Positions 37,080 through 47,615 of a DNA stretch of 64,000 nucleotides are shown here, one piece after another. Origin of the DNA: Cenococcum geophilum 1.58. Lineage: Eukaryota > Ascomycota > Dothideomycetes > Gloniales > Gloniaceae. The notes under the pieces were generated by a model. The model made no database searches and was not told the origin of the DNA. It was given only the letters and a program-made list of their open reading frames with translations. The first letter of the stretch is position 1; the number at the start of each line of letters is the position of its first letter. The stretch lies in assembly GCA_001692895.1 (NCBI GenBank), contig KV748197.1:5813-69812 (forward strand), given 5' to 3'. Both the position numbers and the translations under genes were made by a program.

Positions 37080-37416
37080 AAGTACCTGCTCCACCCTCCC
37101 CGCTTGACCACGGCTTTGAGATCGAAATTTCCCCACCGTCATCTTGGGCTTTCGACTTAATGCCTATAAAGGGTTCGCTTAAAGCTTGTCTCGAAACCCT
37201 ACTGCCGCCGCGCCGTGGCTTGCTGGGGTTTGTGGATTGAGGAAGACTTTATTGTATTAGGAACCGCCTTGACCCTGCTGGCAGTATTTCTTGCCATAAG
37301 CGTTGGACTATCATTTATGTATGGGCTGGCATGGTTTACGATTGCTGGCTATGATGTAAGTTTGGCAGCGTTTATCTTCACCCAGTGGGTTACGAAGATG
37401 AAGGATTCGAAGAGAT
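37080..37416 (+). pseudogene. Frameshifted membrane-protein fragment
   Basis: One frame reads HGFEIEISPPSSWAFDLM and continues to CLETLLPPRRGLLGFVD. It then stops, and the next frame continues EEDFIVLGTALTLLAVFLA and on through a second hydrophobic segment (LAAFIFTQWV). Together they look like the C-terminal part of a protein with two membrane helices, broken by a frameshift at about 37235. No family can be named and no start codon or upstream exon is visible. Its composition is normal, not RIP-like. Confidence 0.45.
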
Positions 37417-37552
37417 GATACAGCAACAAATTGGGAGAATGTAAGTTTGCGTCAGTCTACTAGACAAAGGTGAAGGAGCTTAGAAGATGCATCTATTTAA
37501 TTTTGGTCTTTCTAGGGATTAGAGATGTCATTAGTACCACAGAGCAGCTGCG

Positions 37553-38523
37553 CAGTGATCTTATTGGACTGGACTGGAGTGGATTTGACCCCCAAATCCA
37601 CTCTATACGCTGAGGAGGCGGTGGAGCTCTAGGACTCCAATATGGCTTTAGATCAAATATATACTATAAATAGTAAGTCTTGGCAGAAGGTAAGGAAAAA
37701 GGTAAGGAAGGAAGAACGTACTAGACTAACCCTAAATCACAAGGCCTCTATATAAGACGCTTTGTAATCTTCTACCTCAATCGCCTCCTTAAGGGCGGCA
37801 TGTGCGCCCTCATCGTGGCTCTCACTCTCGTCATTATCTGACTCTATAACTATAGGCTCACCGGCCCACCTGGCTCCCCTGGAGGTAACTCTACTACCGT
37901 ATTTACTACTGCATTTTAAATATAATAGTACTGATATGTAATTGAGTCGTCGCCTTCCTTTAGCTATAGATCCTCACTCTAAAGTTATATAGGTAACGTG
38001 CGTTGCTTTATATGCTTCGGTTTCTTCGTTAAGGCGTTATATTAAATATAGTTCTTGCCCTACAGCTTAAACTCAGCCACCTTCTTTATGTCGTCGGCTT
38101 TTAAATTAATCAATTTTAGGGCAAGGATAACGTCGTTAGATGGTAGAGGTAGGCGTACTAAGAGAAATCGTTCTATTGCGGAGGTAGGAAAGTCAAATAT
38201 AATACAACAGCAGGTGTAGATCAGAGCCGCAATAGCATAGCGATAGTAGTAGGGGTAGGTAACCAAGTGTCCTACACTACTTATTAGATGTGAGTTAGTG
38301 GTAGGGTTTTAAGAGTTGCCGATTGGCTTCCTCTTATGTACTGACTCCTTAGCGCTTTATTCCTCCTCAGCCGCAGTTTGAATTGGGTATAGATTTGGAG
38401 CTTTAGGAGTTAAATTAACCAAGATCTACTCCAATCCACTAATTAGAAGGCCCAATCCAAATCTACGTCGACTTTGAATCCATACTGGAGCTCCAAATAG
38501 ACCCTAGTCCAATAAGATCACTG
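37553..38523. mobile_element. Non-autonomous hAT-type element (971 bp) with 8-bp TSD
   Basis: Left end CAGTGATCTTATTGGACT and right end AGTCCAATAAGATCACTG are perfect 18-bp inverted repeats. They are flanked on both sides by CAGCTGCG (37545-37552 and 38524-38531), an 8-bp target-site duplication typical of hAT elements, whose ends often start CAG. A subterminal GGAGCTC motif occurs on both sides. No transposase frame is visible. A partial second copy of the family lies at 58737-59030. Confidence 0.85.
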
Positions 38524-38846
38524 CAGCTGCGATTTACCGGATAGCAATTATACACACTTGATTCCAACTTAATCTCCACCATCAACCAAAACCAACCAAC
38601 AAGCACTACCCCCATCCCCTGTTGTCGATCGGAATATCAAAGAATGAGGACACTGTCTATTGAATGTGGCTCTAGGGCCTCTATATATACATGAGAAAGG
38701 TGTAGGCAATAAGAAAGAGAAGGGGGAGGGGGTGGCAATGGGAACAAGGGGTAGGTGACCGAGCCAAGAAGGGGTAGGTGACTGAGTCAATGGGTAGGTA
38801 GCTGAGTAGGGGTAGCAAGACAACCTGATTCAGGTCGACACCTGTC
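38524..38846. other. Spacer with LTR-like fragment
   Basis: Contains the second TSD of the hAT element. At 38640-38720 it has an LTR-like fragment sharing 27 identical bases (38666-38692) with 16624-16650, followed by GA-rich low complexity. Probably overlaps the 3' UTR of the methyltransferase gene. Confidence 0.5.
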
Positions 38847-39907
38847 CTATCCCCCCATCCCCCCAGGCTTCCGTCCCACAACAACCCAAAGCCAAAACCA
38901 AACCCTCTTCCCGCCCTCGTTCCCACTCTCCAACTCCCCCACCTCCTCCAGCTCCGCCCCCAACCGCCTAATCACCCGGCCATAAAACTCCGCCCTGACC
39001 TCCTCCGTATACCGTCCCAGCATCTCCGCCTCCGCCGGCAAGCCCTCCCAAACGTCGTGCGGCCACGCGTAGCGCCGCGCGTGCACGTCGATGAGCCCCG
39101 CGCGCCGCATGTACGTCGCAATGTTCGCGCCGCAGGCCGGGTCCATGGCCTTGGCGCGCATGGCAGCGTTGAGGGCGCGGGTCCAGGGGGGGTTGTAGCG
39201 GGTCGGGTCGGCGGCGGTGTCAGGTTGCAGGTCAGGGAGGGGGTCCGGCTCGTCGTTCACGGGCAGCGGGACGTCGTGCGGGAGGAAGGTCGCTGGCGGC
39301 GTGTCCGGGGCGCCACGGTGCCAGACGTGGCAGGCGTCGTGCAGCTCAGCGTGGCCGCCGGGTGCGAGCAGCGCGGCGACGGCATCAATGTAGCGCTGCC
39401 ACTCGGTTATGCCGAAGATGAGGAGGCGGCTGAAGACGAGGTCGAACGAGGCGGGCGCGAGGCGCGGGTCCGGGAGCTGGTCGGAGCTGGTGCCGTCGGG
39501 GCGGACGAGTTCTTTGAAGTCGCCTTGAATGAACTCGAGGTTTGGGGGCTGGGTGCGCAGTGGTGGGACTGGAGACAGGTCGAGGCCGTAGACGGTGGTG
39601 GTGGGGCGGGCGGTTGCGAGGGAGTGCGCGACGGGGCCGGTGCCGCAGCCGATGTCGAGGGCGCGGGTGATTGTGGGAGGGAGTGATGCGTGGATTATGC
39701 GACCATTCATTAGTTTGAGGAGGCATTCATGCTGTGTTTCGAGGCGGCGGTGCTCGAGGACACTGGTTGGCTTGTGTCAGAGTTACTGAATATAAAAATT
39801 TACACCAGGCAGTCAGGAGACGGGATTTAGTGTCAAGATACGGACCCATTCGGAAGAGCATAAGCTGCTGGTGTTGAGTGGTAAGTGCGCTCAATAAGAG
39901 AAGCCAT
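38847..39907 (-). CDS. SAM-dependent class I methyltransferase, LaeA-like (about 325 aa, two exons)
   Basis: Exon 1 39907-39846, intron 39763-39845, exon 2 39762-38847. The start ATG at 39907 opens MASLIERTYHST, then AYALPNG, and splices to VLEHRRLETQHE, the usual PNDxxEHxRLxxQH lead of fungal LaeA/UMTA-type methyltransferases. Motif I is ALDIGCGTGPVAHSLA, with the acidic residue GLDLSP after it, and ASFDLVFSRLLIFGITEW is motif II/III. The intron has a GTCCGT donor; a GTATCT donor at 39841 with an AG at 39753 also keeps frame and would give 323 aa. Members methylate diverse targets or regulate secondary metabolism; the substrate here is unknown. No biosynthetic cluster is next to it. GC-rich coding sequence between two AT-rich hAT elements. 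Confidence 0.8.
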
Positions 39908-40110
39908 TGCATGTCTGAGTATGAGTTGACGGTTGGGAAAGAGAGTCTGTAGGATTTTGTGTGGGTTCGAAGAGGCAGGGATACTGGCAAGACGTCCAAT
40001 GGGAAGAAAATCAAAGAGGACAACAAGTGATTAAATACGAAAGTTTATGGGATCCGTATGTGATTCAATTTTTAGATCGGAAAGCGCTAGGAAATAAGGG
40101 AGTGACGTTA
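39908..40110. other. Upstream region of the methyltransferase gene
   Basis: About 200 bp between the start codon and the hAT-type element at 40111. It ends with the left target-site duplication TGACGTTA (40103-40110). Presumed promoter; no specific site identified. Confidence 0.4.
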
Positions 40111-40860
40111 CAGTGATGTCAGCGGCTAAATCAGGTTATAGAAATGAGGCCAAAACCAATACAACTATCAAATTGAGGATCCTAACCGGTTGCATAACCG
40201 GTTCAACCAGATTAACCAGATAGAATGTATAGATTTTAGAGTAACATGGTGTATAAAGTAGCAGAGGCGCTCAAGGGAAGCAGGGAGGAGTTATATAAAA
40301 TAAGGAAATAGTATATAGAGAGCCTATAAAGCTTATACTGTGTTAGTTGTAATATTAGTAATAAATAAGCAAATATAAGTATTATACTTCCTATCGTAAT
40401 TCTTATTAAGAGATAATTAGTTATTAATAAGTATATATTTAACTCTGCGCGTTATTCGGCTAATAATAGTAAAGAAGTTCGCTATTGAATTAAGAGGGTT
40501 AAGAGGATAGAATAATAAGGGTAATAATAAGGGCGGCACGATGTGGGTAGTAATAAGGGCGACGCGATAACGACGATACGATGAGGATTAACCGCCTTGT
40601 ATTGGATTTAGTTAGCTATCTATAAAGCCTTCAAGGATTAAATCGGGCGTAAATATATTATAGAGAGATACTAAATACAGCTTGGGGATTTGGCGACGAT
40701 TTTGGGCTAATATACGAGGCTTAGCTCTCTTAAGTGGCGTTTACCCTTACCCAAAGCTTTAGAACCAATCTAGATTAAGCCAATTAAATCGATTTAACCG
40801 GTTAGTCCTGTCTTGTTGGTTTAACCTAATCAAAGTGTAACCTAACCGCTGATATCACTG
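40111..40860. mobile_element. Second non-autonomous hAT-type element (750 bp)
   Basis: Left end CAGTGATGTCAGCGGCTAA and right end TTAACCTAACC...CCGCTGATATCACTG form inverted repeats starting CAGTGAT. Flanks TGACGTTA (40103-40110) and TGACGTTG (40861-40868) match in 7 of 8 positions, as an aged 8-bp TSD would. Subterminal AACCGGTT boxes occur near both ends. The interior is AT-rich without a transposase frame. The end differs from the family at 37553 after the first seven bases, so this is a separate family. Confidence 0.75.
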
Positions 40861-40868
40861 TGACGTTG

Positions 40869-41476
40869 AGTTCATAATCCTAAATAACAAACGCACACAT
40901 CTGCAATATTACTTACATACCTAAGGCGCCTAAGAAGCGTATCCTGCTGGCTGCTAGGTGTCCAGCTGAGGCAGGTTACTTACTAATCTTGCCTTATCTC
41001 GCAGTATGCAACTGTTTAGAGCAGCAGATGTCCCACCAAACCCATAACGCCATCTACGTTAGCGCCTAAATTCTGGACATCAGAAAATATCTAGCTTCCT
41101 GCTTTGCCTCGTACGTCGACGGCATTTGAGCAATAAGCCCTAGAGCTGAATTTTGTCTTTCACATGTTGGACGGCTTAGTCAGATTTAGGATATATCGCT
41201 GTGGTTGCACAAGTCTTTCANCTAAGACTCTCAACCTAGGGCTGAGTTTTAAGCCATGACATGCATGAAGAGCAGAACCGGTATACCGTATCAAGAGTAA
41301 GTTCTTGATCTGAAATTAAGAATAATCTGGAAATTGATTCCTTCTTGGTATGTAACCCAAAGAGACCGATCGGTGAGACCTGAGTTGGTAGTTAAATCCG
41401 TTGCAGTGCCTTTGAGAACTTGAATATTAACCTATATTCAACCATTCTAGTTTTCTTTCTTGCTAATTAGCAAATC
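40869..41476. other. Gene-free segment
   Basis: About 600 bp downstream of the HET gene's stop codon. No domain-bearing frame. One ambiguous base at 41221. Confidence 0.4.
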
Positions 41477-43882
41477 CTACCAGAATACCCGCTGCTTCTT
41501 CAGAAGCATGACGACTTTTCCGTCAGGAACAATTGGCCCGCAGCCGATTAAGCTCCGAGTCCCGGCCAGCCTCCAGGAAATTTGCTTGTTTGACACTGCC
41601 GTAGGGCTAGAGAGAAAGATATCAGCCTCTCTATGAGAGTGATGGCCACTGCATTGATCTTCTGGATTCAATACGGGGTGTTTTAACCCTTGGGGTTCAA
41701 GAAGCCAGACCCGATCTTCGAAGAAAGGCGAGCTGGCAAGACCCACAGGCACAGCAAGAGTGTATCCGGTATCTGTTCGGCTTACAAGGGCCTGACGACC
41801 AGAAGAGCTTATGTTGATGCTTGAAGGTATTTGGATAAGTGTTTTGAAGCGGTCGTCAGCCAATAGCGTAAGAGATTGGAGAGCAGGTTGGAGGTATCTT
41901 TCTGAAAATCCCGGGGTATTACTTTTCGAGATTTCATGAGCGGAAAGCAGTTTGAGAGCGGCGGGTATATATGCCAGGTTAGCGGCAGGGAGATTACCTA
42001 AATCCCAGTGTCTAGTTTGTATTTGCCGCTCGAGTATTTGAGGGAGATCTATGAGCCAATTTAACCCGCAGTCAATCGAACAGGCTACAGCTTCACGTAG
42101 CCATCGAGACGGTAAATTCGGGTCAATGGCTTCCAGTTTCGCAGTGGCATGGTCTATCATGGGCTGCATTTCGGTTGGAATGACTTGTTTTTGAGAAAGG
42201 CCACAGCTAACAATTTCCTCAGCGATACTCAATCCGTCACGGGAAGGTGAAGATGGGGCACTTTCGATGAGCATAAGGTCTAGCTCAATGAAATCTTGCG
42301 TCACTGCGGTGATAGAGTCCAAAGTTTGTGAAATTTGTCGATTGTCGATATCGGAGTCATGCCTGAAGAGGCGGTTTGTCGACAAAGTGGTCTGGTTATT
42401 GGCATGCTTACGGTAAAATTCAAAGATTTTTCCGGCCTGAGAAAGGCCTTCTGTCCTCCCCGCAGCCAGTGAGAGCGCAATTAAAGCCCAGAAGCAGTCT
42501 TTCACCGTAGGTGTGGCTTTAGGTAAGCCGCGGAAATAGAGGCCAAGCCCGCAAAGATTTATGGCGATCGATATCCGATCACTTGGAACTGTACACTCGA
42601 AGGCGTTCGAGGTCAAAAATTGATCAAATAGGGACGACGCAGCCGGTTCCGAAATATCTTGGACGGGTGAGTAATGTAACAACTGCCTAAGCCTAAACTC
42701 AACCATATTGGGAAGTGTATTCTGAGAATGGTGGTTCCAGAATAATGAATCGTACCAGGCTAGAGTCATGAGAGGGATCTGCAGGGCTTCTCCATTACTG
42801 CGAAAAACGATAATCACCGGGTGCGTTTCCATCCAGTGTGAGCTAACTCGAAATTCATGAGAACACCACGCTCTTGAGAACCAGCGAGCTGAAAGAATCT
42901 TTTGAAATGTTTTCAGAAGTACTTGCATCTCCTCTTTGGATGGCTGTAAATTCAGATGTAAGAGGGGTCCATCTTCATCTTCCAATGCTGCCATGTCGTC
43001 TAGGAATGTCAGGAGCGGGGACGAAGTATTGAAATACCTTAGAAACAACGCCTCCTCTTCCTCGGAAAGTTGGATGTCTTCCATCACAATCACCATTCTT
43101 CGAGCTGATCGAAAAATAACATTCATACATCCGATGCCTAGATTTTTCTCCTCACTGTTGGTTTGATCGAGACACGGGATGTCGACCCAGACCCCTTCAT
43201 CATTAGATTCCCGCAGTTTGAGGACCTCTCGGGCCATGACGTCTGAAATCGGCCAGGGCGCCGATGTCTTAAATCCCGACGCAACGTTCCAATCAGCATT
43301 GCGCCAGCAGTAGCTGACGGCGAGGTAAGAAGGCACCTCTTCTACATTAACGACACTAGACTCCTTTGAACACAGGACACGAAGAGGGACTCCGGATAAT
43401 GCTGTATCCTTCAAGCCGAACGCTTGCGACAATTCCGGGTTGAGGTTCTGGAGACGCTGGAGGATGGTTTCGGCTTCGGATTTTCTCGCTTCTGCGTTTA
43501 AGGCGCCATCTTGGAATAATCGCCGCTTGTTGGCTTCAGAGACTTTCACTAGCACCACTTCTGGCGCAGGAGTAGCATCCACCTGCACGCTAAGTTCTTC
43601 AAGCTTTCCATGTTCAGCGCAACTGCCTGGCACGATTGTACTGCTGAGCAGCCTCCTAGGGTTCTGCGATGGATGCTTCGGAAGAAATTTTCGACGGTCA
43701 CTGGGCCTGCGTCGAGCCCTTAATGTGATCTCATTGGAGCTCCTGTTGAAGTCGGTGGGCGACCTTAGCTGCGATGCGCCAGTCGTGCGGAAGGGATTGT
43801 AGGAGTGGATAGAACGCTGCTTTGAGGGTAATGCCCTGAACAAGGGGGTCTCTACGCGCAGAGTGAGATGACAGATAATCAT
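41477..43882 (-). CDS. HET-domain (heterokaryon incompatibility) protein, about 801 aa
   Basis: Single frame from ATG at 43882; the open frame runs 14 codons further upstream without another ATG. Residues about 1-185 are poorly conserved. The HET domain starts near 190 with YLAVSYCWRNADWN, then GVWVDIPCLDQTNSEEKN, GCMNVIFRSARRMVIVMED, and later ARWFSRAWCSHE. These are the three conserved HET blocks; the common LCINQ reads PCLDQ here. The remaining about 450 residues have no recognised domain. HET proteins drive cell death after fusion with a non-self partner, but most are uncharacterised. No frameshift seen. The locus lies between a hAT-type element and a poly-T repeat. Confidence 0.85.
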   Translation of the reverse strand: MIICHLTLRVETPLFRALPSKQRSIHSYNPFRTTGASQLRSPTDFNRSSNEITLRARRRPSDRRKFLPKHPSQNPRRLLSSTIVPGSCAEHGKLEELSVQVDATPAPEVVLVKVSEANKRRLFQDGALNAEARKSEAETILQRLQNLNPELSQAFGLKDTALSGVPLRVLCSKESSVVNVEEVPSYLAVSYCWRNADWNVASGFKTSAPWPISDVMAREVLKLRESNDEGVWVDIPCLDQTNSEEKNLGIGCMNVIFRSARRMVIVMEDIQLSEEEEALFLRYFNTSSPLLTFLDDMAALEDEDGPLLHLNLQPSKEEMQVLLKTFQKILSARWFSRAWCSHEFRVSSHWMETHPVIIVFRSNGEALQIPLMTLAWYDSLFWNHHSQNTLPNMVEFRLRQLLHYSPVQDISEPAASSLFDQFLTSNAFECTVPSDRISIAINLCGLGLYFRGLPKATPTVKDCFWALIALSLAAGRTEGLSQAGKIFEFYRKHANNQTTLSTNRLFRHDSDIDNRQISQTLDSITAVTQDFIELDLMLIESAPSSPSRDGLSIAEEIVSCGLSQKQVIPTEMQPMIDHATAKLEAIDPNLPSRWLREAVACSIDCGLNWLIDLPQILERQIQTRHWDLGNLPAANLAYIPAALKLLSAHEISKSNTPGFSERYLQPALQSLTLLADDRFKTLIQIPSSINISSSGRQALVSRTDTGYTLAVPVGLASSPFFEDRVWLLEPQGLKHPVLNPEDQCSGHHSHREADIFLSSPTAVSNKQISWRLAGTRSLIGCGPIVPDGKVVMLLKKQRVFW

Positions 43883-45170
43883 GTCCCATGAATTTGCGAT
43901 CAAGTCGTGATGTGGTAACAGCAATAAGTGGACTGATAGAAAATCTGTTAATTATTGTCGTCGCGTGATATGAGGCGAAGATACGAGCAGCAACCGCCTC
44001 AGCCCCTGGCTAGTAGCCAACAGCAATGATTGCCGTCTCCAAACCGTCAAGCTGCCAGTTGGTCGATAATCTTTATCATCCTTCGGCTAGCAAAGCTCAC
44101 AGAAGGACAATGTCACACGGGTATACGATGAGCTGGACAAGCGCCGATAGGAAGGCACGATTCACCCCGCAAAGTTACCAAAGTAGCACTTCGCGAACCG
44201 GTTCTAAAGACAGAATTGGCTGCATTGGAATCCCGGATTGCTAGCCCTGCAAAACACGTCTTACCAAGGGTTGAGAAAGGGCATAAATGCTAACGAAAGC
44301 AGGTTTTGGGTTGAAAGGCCGAGTCTTGAGAGGCGGCGTAGAGTACGAGTAGGTGATAGGGTTACAGTATGACGGCGATAGGGTTATGACGGTGCACAGA
44401 CAAAATTTGGGTGCAAAACCTGCAAACTGTCATAACCCACCGCCGTCATAACCCCATCAGTCGAGGTTAATTTTTTTTAATATCCGTTGTATTGTGCATA
44501 TACATAAGTCCTTCCCAGGCAGCTTAACATATATTAGTAGTTACGTCCTAGGGGTTTATAGCTCCCTAGTAAAATACTAAGTCACTAGCAACTAAGTAGT
44601 AAGAAAACGGTAGAAAAGAAGAAAAAATCCTGACGCTTGTCCCTGTCCTGTTGTAATTTATTTCTATCCTTTTGCTCTCTATCATCTATTTACTAGGAGC
44701 CTAATAGGAGTTACCTCCTTCTAGGATTAGTGGAGGTTAAATATCCGATGCGATGATGCGTATTCAGCCCTGTTCATGGAGAGGGTAGGTGGCGGTTTTG
44801 GTGGAGTTGGATCACTCCACACAGGACGCAACAGATCGTAGCGTGCCGAATCCATTTGACACGCCTGGATGCCTGCTGATCTACGTCACCTCACCGCAAA
44901 ATTCTTACCGGCTGCCATAGCCAAATTTCTAGATCGCGCTTTCGCTGGTCGCCGGGATTCGCAGAGCTCGACGCGCTAGAGTTGCAGACCTGCGTCGAAC
45001 CATTGCTACCTTCACCACCTTGGCCTCTACCAACCCTTTAAAAGCCTGTCTCTGTCCGTCATTGACCTTCACTAACCTGCAGCTACCCACCTTCAAGCCA
45101 TTGACTGCTGATTAAACCTCAATTCCTCTACAGCACCTCTTGTCTCTTCCCGCCCAGAAAACCCTCAGAA
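43883..45170. other. Divergent intergenic region of HET and phosphoketolase genes
   Basis: About 1.3 kb. It holds an inverted repeat (GGGTTATGACGG at 44381-44392 against CCGTCATAACCC at 44443-44454) and a poly-T-ended retroposon fragment (44469-44559, listed separately). The last 120 bp before 45171 are CT-rich, typical of a strongly expressed fungal promoter. No gene seen. Confidence 0.5.
44469..44559 (-). repeat. Poly-A-ended retroposon fragment, copy 1
   Basis: Starts with a T run, then AATATCCGTTGTATT, and ends GTCCTAGGGGTTTA. It matches both ends of the copy at 57894-58033 but lacks about 50 bp of its middle. On the minus strand the T run reads as a poly-A tail, so the element is probably a short SINE/LINE-type retroposon. 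No flanking duplication is obvious here. Confidence 0.55.
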
Positions 45171-47615
45171 ATGGCTTCTAAAGCTGAAGAAAACGCCGAA
45201 GGGCTCAAGAACATGAGCATCTCTGCCTTCGGGCCCGCAAGGGCAACCGTCAATGAGAACCCTCTTAGCAAGGAAGAGTTGCACAAGATGAATGAATATT
45301 TCAAAGCAACTTTGTATCTCTGCTTGGGCATGATCTACCTTAAAGAAAACCCTCTGCTGCGAGAACCACTGAAACCAGACCACATCAAACACCGCCAATT
45401 AGGTCACTGGGGATCTGACGCCGGCCAGAGCTTCACATATATTCATATGAACCGCCTCATCAAGAAGTACGACCTGGATGCAATCTTCATCTCGGGTCCC
45501 GGCCACGGTGCCCCAGCCGTCCTCTCCAACTCCTACCTCGAAGGCGTATACTCTGAGGTCTACCCAGACAAATCTGAAGATGTCGAAGGCATGCGACGCT
45601 TCTTCAAGCAGTTCTCTTTCCCCGGTGGTATTGGCAGCCACGCTACACCCGAAACTCCCGGCAGTCTCCATGAAGGAGGAGAACTTGGGTACTCGATTTC
45701 ACACGCCTTCGGCACAGTCTTCGATCACCCCAATCTCATTTCCGTCACAATGGTCGGAGATGGTGAGGCCGAGACAGGCCCTCTTGCTACGAGCTGGCAC
45801 AGCACCAAATTCCTCAACCCAATCACCGACGGTGCGGTCCTCCCTGTTCTTCACCTGAATGGCTACAAGATCAATAATCCCACGATCCTCGCCCGCATCA
45901 GTCATAAGGAGCTCGAATGTCTCTTCATTGGCTATGGTTGGACACCATACTTTGTTGAGGGTAGCGACCTACCCACTATGCACCAAGCCATGGCTTCAAC
46001 TCTCGAACGCTGCATACTCGAAATTAAGGAATACCAAAAGCAAGCTCGCGAGTCTGGCAAGCCGTTCCGTCCCCGCTGGCCCATGATTGTCCTCCGTACA
46101 CCAAAAGGCTGGACAGGCCCTCGAAAACTTGGCAACCACTTCCTTGAAGGCTTCTGGCGTTCACATCAAGTCCCAATTACCAATGTTGTATCGAACAAGT
46201 CAAGTCTCGCGACTCTTGAGGAATGGATGCGTACCTACAAGCCAGATGAACTCTTCGACGAATCGGGTGCCCTCATCCCCGAATTGAAGGCATTGGCTCC
46301 CACCGGCCTTAGCCGTATGAGCGCAAATCCTATCACAAATGGTGGTATCCTTCGTCGCAAGCTTCATGTCCCGGACTTCCGCACCTTCGCCGCGGAGGTG
46401 AAGAAGGGCGGCGTGGAAAATCTCGGTAGCATGGCTCTATTTGCAACCTTCCTCCGGGAAGTCGTACGGAGCAACCCTCACCACTTCCGTGTCTTTGGGC
46501 CGGATGAGACTGAATCGAACAAGCTGGGTGCTGTCTATGATGCCGGTAAGAAAGTGTGGATGGGTGACTACTTCGACGAGGACGCCGACGGCGGCAATCT
46601 CGCCCACTCAGGCCGCGTCATGGAAATCCTGAGCGAGCACACCGTCGAGGGCTGGCTGGAAGGCTACATCCTGTCAGGCCGGCACGGCTTCCTCAACAGC
46701 TACGAGCCCTTCATCCACATCATCGACTCGATGGTGAACCAGCACTGCAAGTGGCTGGAGAAGTGTCTGGAAGTCGAATGGCGCGTGAAAGTCGCCTCGC
46801 TCAACATCCTGCTGACCGCAACCGTGTGGCGACAAGACCACAACGGCTTCACACACCAGGACCCGGGCTTCCTCGACGTCGTCGCGAACAAGTCGCCCGA
46901 GGTCGTCCGCATCTACCTGCCGCCCGACGCCAACTGCTTGCTGTCCGTCGCCAACCACTGCCTACGCAGCGCCAACTACGTCAACGTCATCGTCGCCGAC
47001 AAGCAGGATCACCTGCAGTATTTGACCATGGACCAAGCCATCGCGCACTGCACCAAGGGGCTGGGGATCTGGGACTGGGCCAGCAACGACTCTGGCACCG
47101 AGCCCGACGTCGTCATGGCGAGCTGCGGCGACGTGCCGACGCTCGAATCGCTCGCCGCCACCGCGCTGTTGCGCGAGTACGTCCCCGACCTCAAGATCCG
47201 CTTCGTCAACGTCGTCGACCTGTTCAAGCTGATCCCAGAGCACGAGCACCCGCACGGCCTGTCCGACCGCGCCTACGGTGCCGTCTTCACCGACGACCGC
47301 CCCATCATCTTCAACTTCCACTCCTACCCCTGGCTCATCCACCGCCTGACGTATAAGCGCGCGGGGCAGCACAATCTGCATGTGCGCGGCTACAAGGAGA
47401 AAGGCAATATTGACACGCCGCTTGAGCTGGCGATTCGCAATCAGACGGACCGCTTTAGTCTGGCTATCGATGCGATTGATCGCGTTCCGAGGCTCAGGAA
47501 CACGGCGGCGGCGGCGAGGGAGGCGCTGTTGAATCAGCAGATTGCGGTGAGGAATTATGCGTTCCATGAGGGGATTGATCCTGAGGATTTGAGGACGTGG
47601 GTGTGGCCGTATTAG
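45171..47615 (+). CDS. xfp: Phosphoketolase (Xfp/XPK family), 814 aa
   Basis: Thiamine-diphosphate enzyme that cleaves xylulose 5-phosphate (and in many members fructose 6-phosphate) with phosphate to acetyl phosphate plus glyceraldehyde 3-phosphate (or erythrose 4-phosphate). Intronless full-length frame, normal length for the family. Visible signatures: GHWGSDAGQSFTYIH, GPGHGAPA (about 109-116), FPGGIGSHATPETPGS (from about 150), the ThDP-binding GDGEAETGPLATSWH (196-210), and in the C-terminal half ILLTATVWRQDHNGFTHQDP and PDANCLLSVANHCLRS. No targeting signal is apparent, so cytosolic. No acetate kinase or other pathway partner lies nearby, so the use made of acetyl phosphate is not shown here. 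The gene is intact, with strong GC-ending codon use in its 3' half. Confidence 0.95.
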   Translation: MASKAEENAEGLKNMSISAFGPARATVNENPLSKEELHKMNEYFKATLYLCLGMIYLKENPLLREPLKPDHIKHRQLGHWGSDAGQSFTYIHMNRLIKKYDLDAIFISGPGHGAPAVLSNSYLEGVYSEVYPDKSEDVEGMRRFFKQFSFPGGIGSHATPETPGSLHEGGELGYSISHAFGTVFDHPNLISVTMVGDGEAETGPLATSWHSTKFLNPITDGAVLPVLHLNGYKINNPTILARISHKELECLFIGYGWTPYFVEGSDLPTMHQAMASTLERCILEIKEYQKQARESGKPFRPRWPMIVLRTPKGWTGPRKLGNHFLEGFWRSHQVPITNVVSNKSSLATLEEWMRTYKPDELFDESGALIPELKALAPTGLSRMSANPITNGGILRRKLHVPDFRTFAAEVKKGGVENLGSMALFATFLREVVRSNPHHFRVFGPDETESNKLGAVYDAGKKVWMGDYFDEDADGGNLAHSGRVMEILSEHTVEGWLEGYILSGRHGFLNSYEPFIHIIDSMVNQHCKWLEKCLEVEWRVKVASLNILLTATVWRQDHNGFTHQDPGFLDVVANKSPEVVRIYLPPDANCLLSVANHCLRSANYVNVIVADKQDHLQYLTMDQAIAHCTKGLGIWDWASNDSGTEPDVVMASCGDVPTLESLAATALLREYVPDLKIRFVNVVDLFKLIPEHEHPHGLSDRAYGAVFTDDRPIIFNFHSYPWLIHRLTYKRAGQHNLHVRGYKEKGNIDTPLELAIRNQTDRFSLAIDAIDRVPRLRNTAAAAREALLNQQIAVRNYAFHEGIDPEDLRTWVWPY

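Noticed and set aside
39057..39686. Plus-strand 209-codon frame opposite the methyltransferase
   Set aside because: GC-rich coding DNA lacks stops in antisense frames; the minus strand has clear SAM-binding motifs.
46962..47567. Minus-strand 201-codon frame opposite the phosphoketolase 3' half
   Set aside because: Antisense shadow of a highly conserved enzyme with GC-ending codons.
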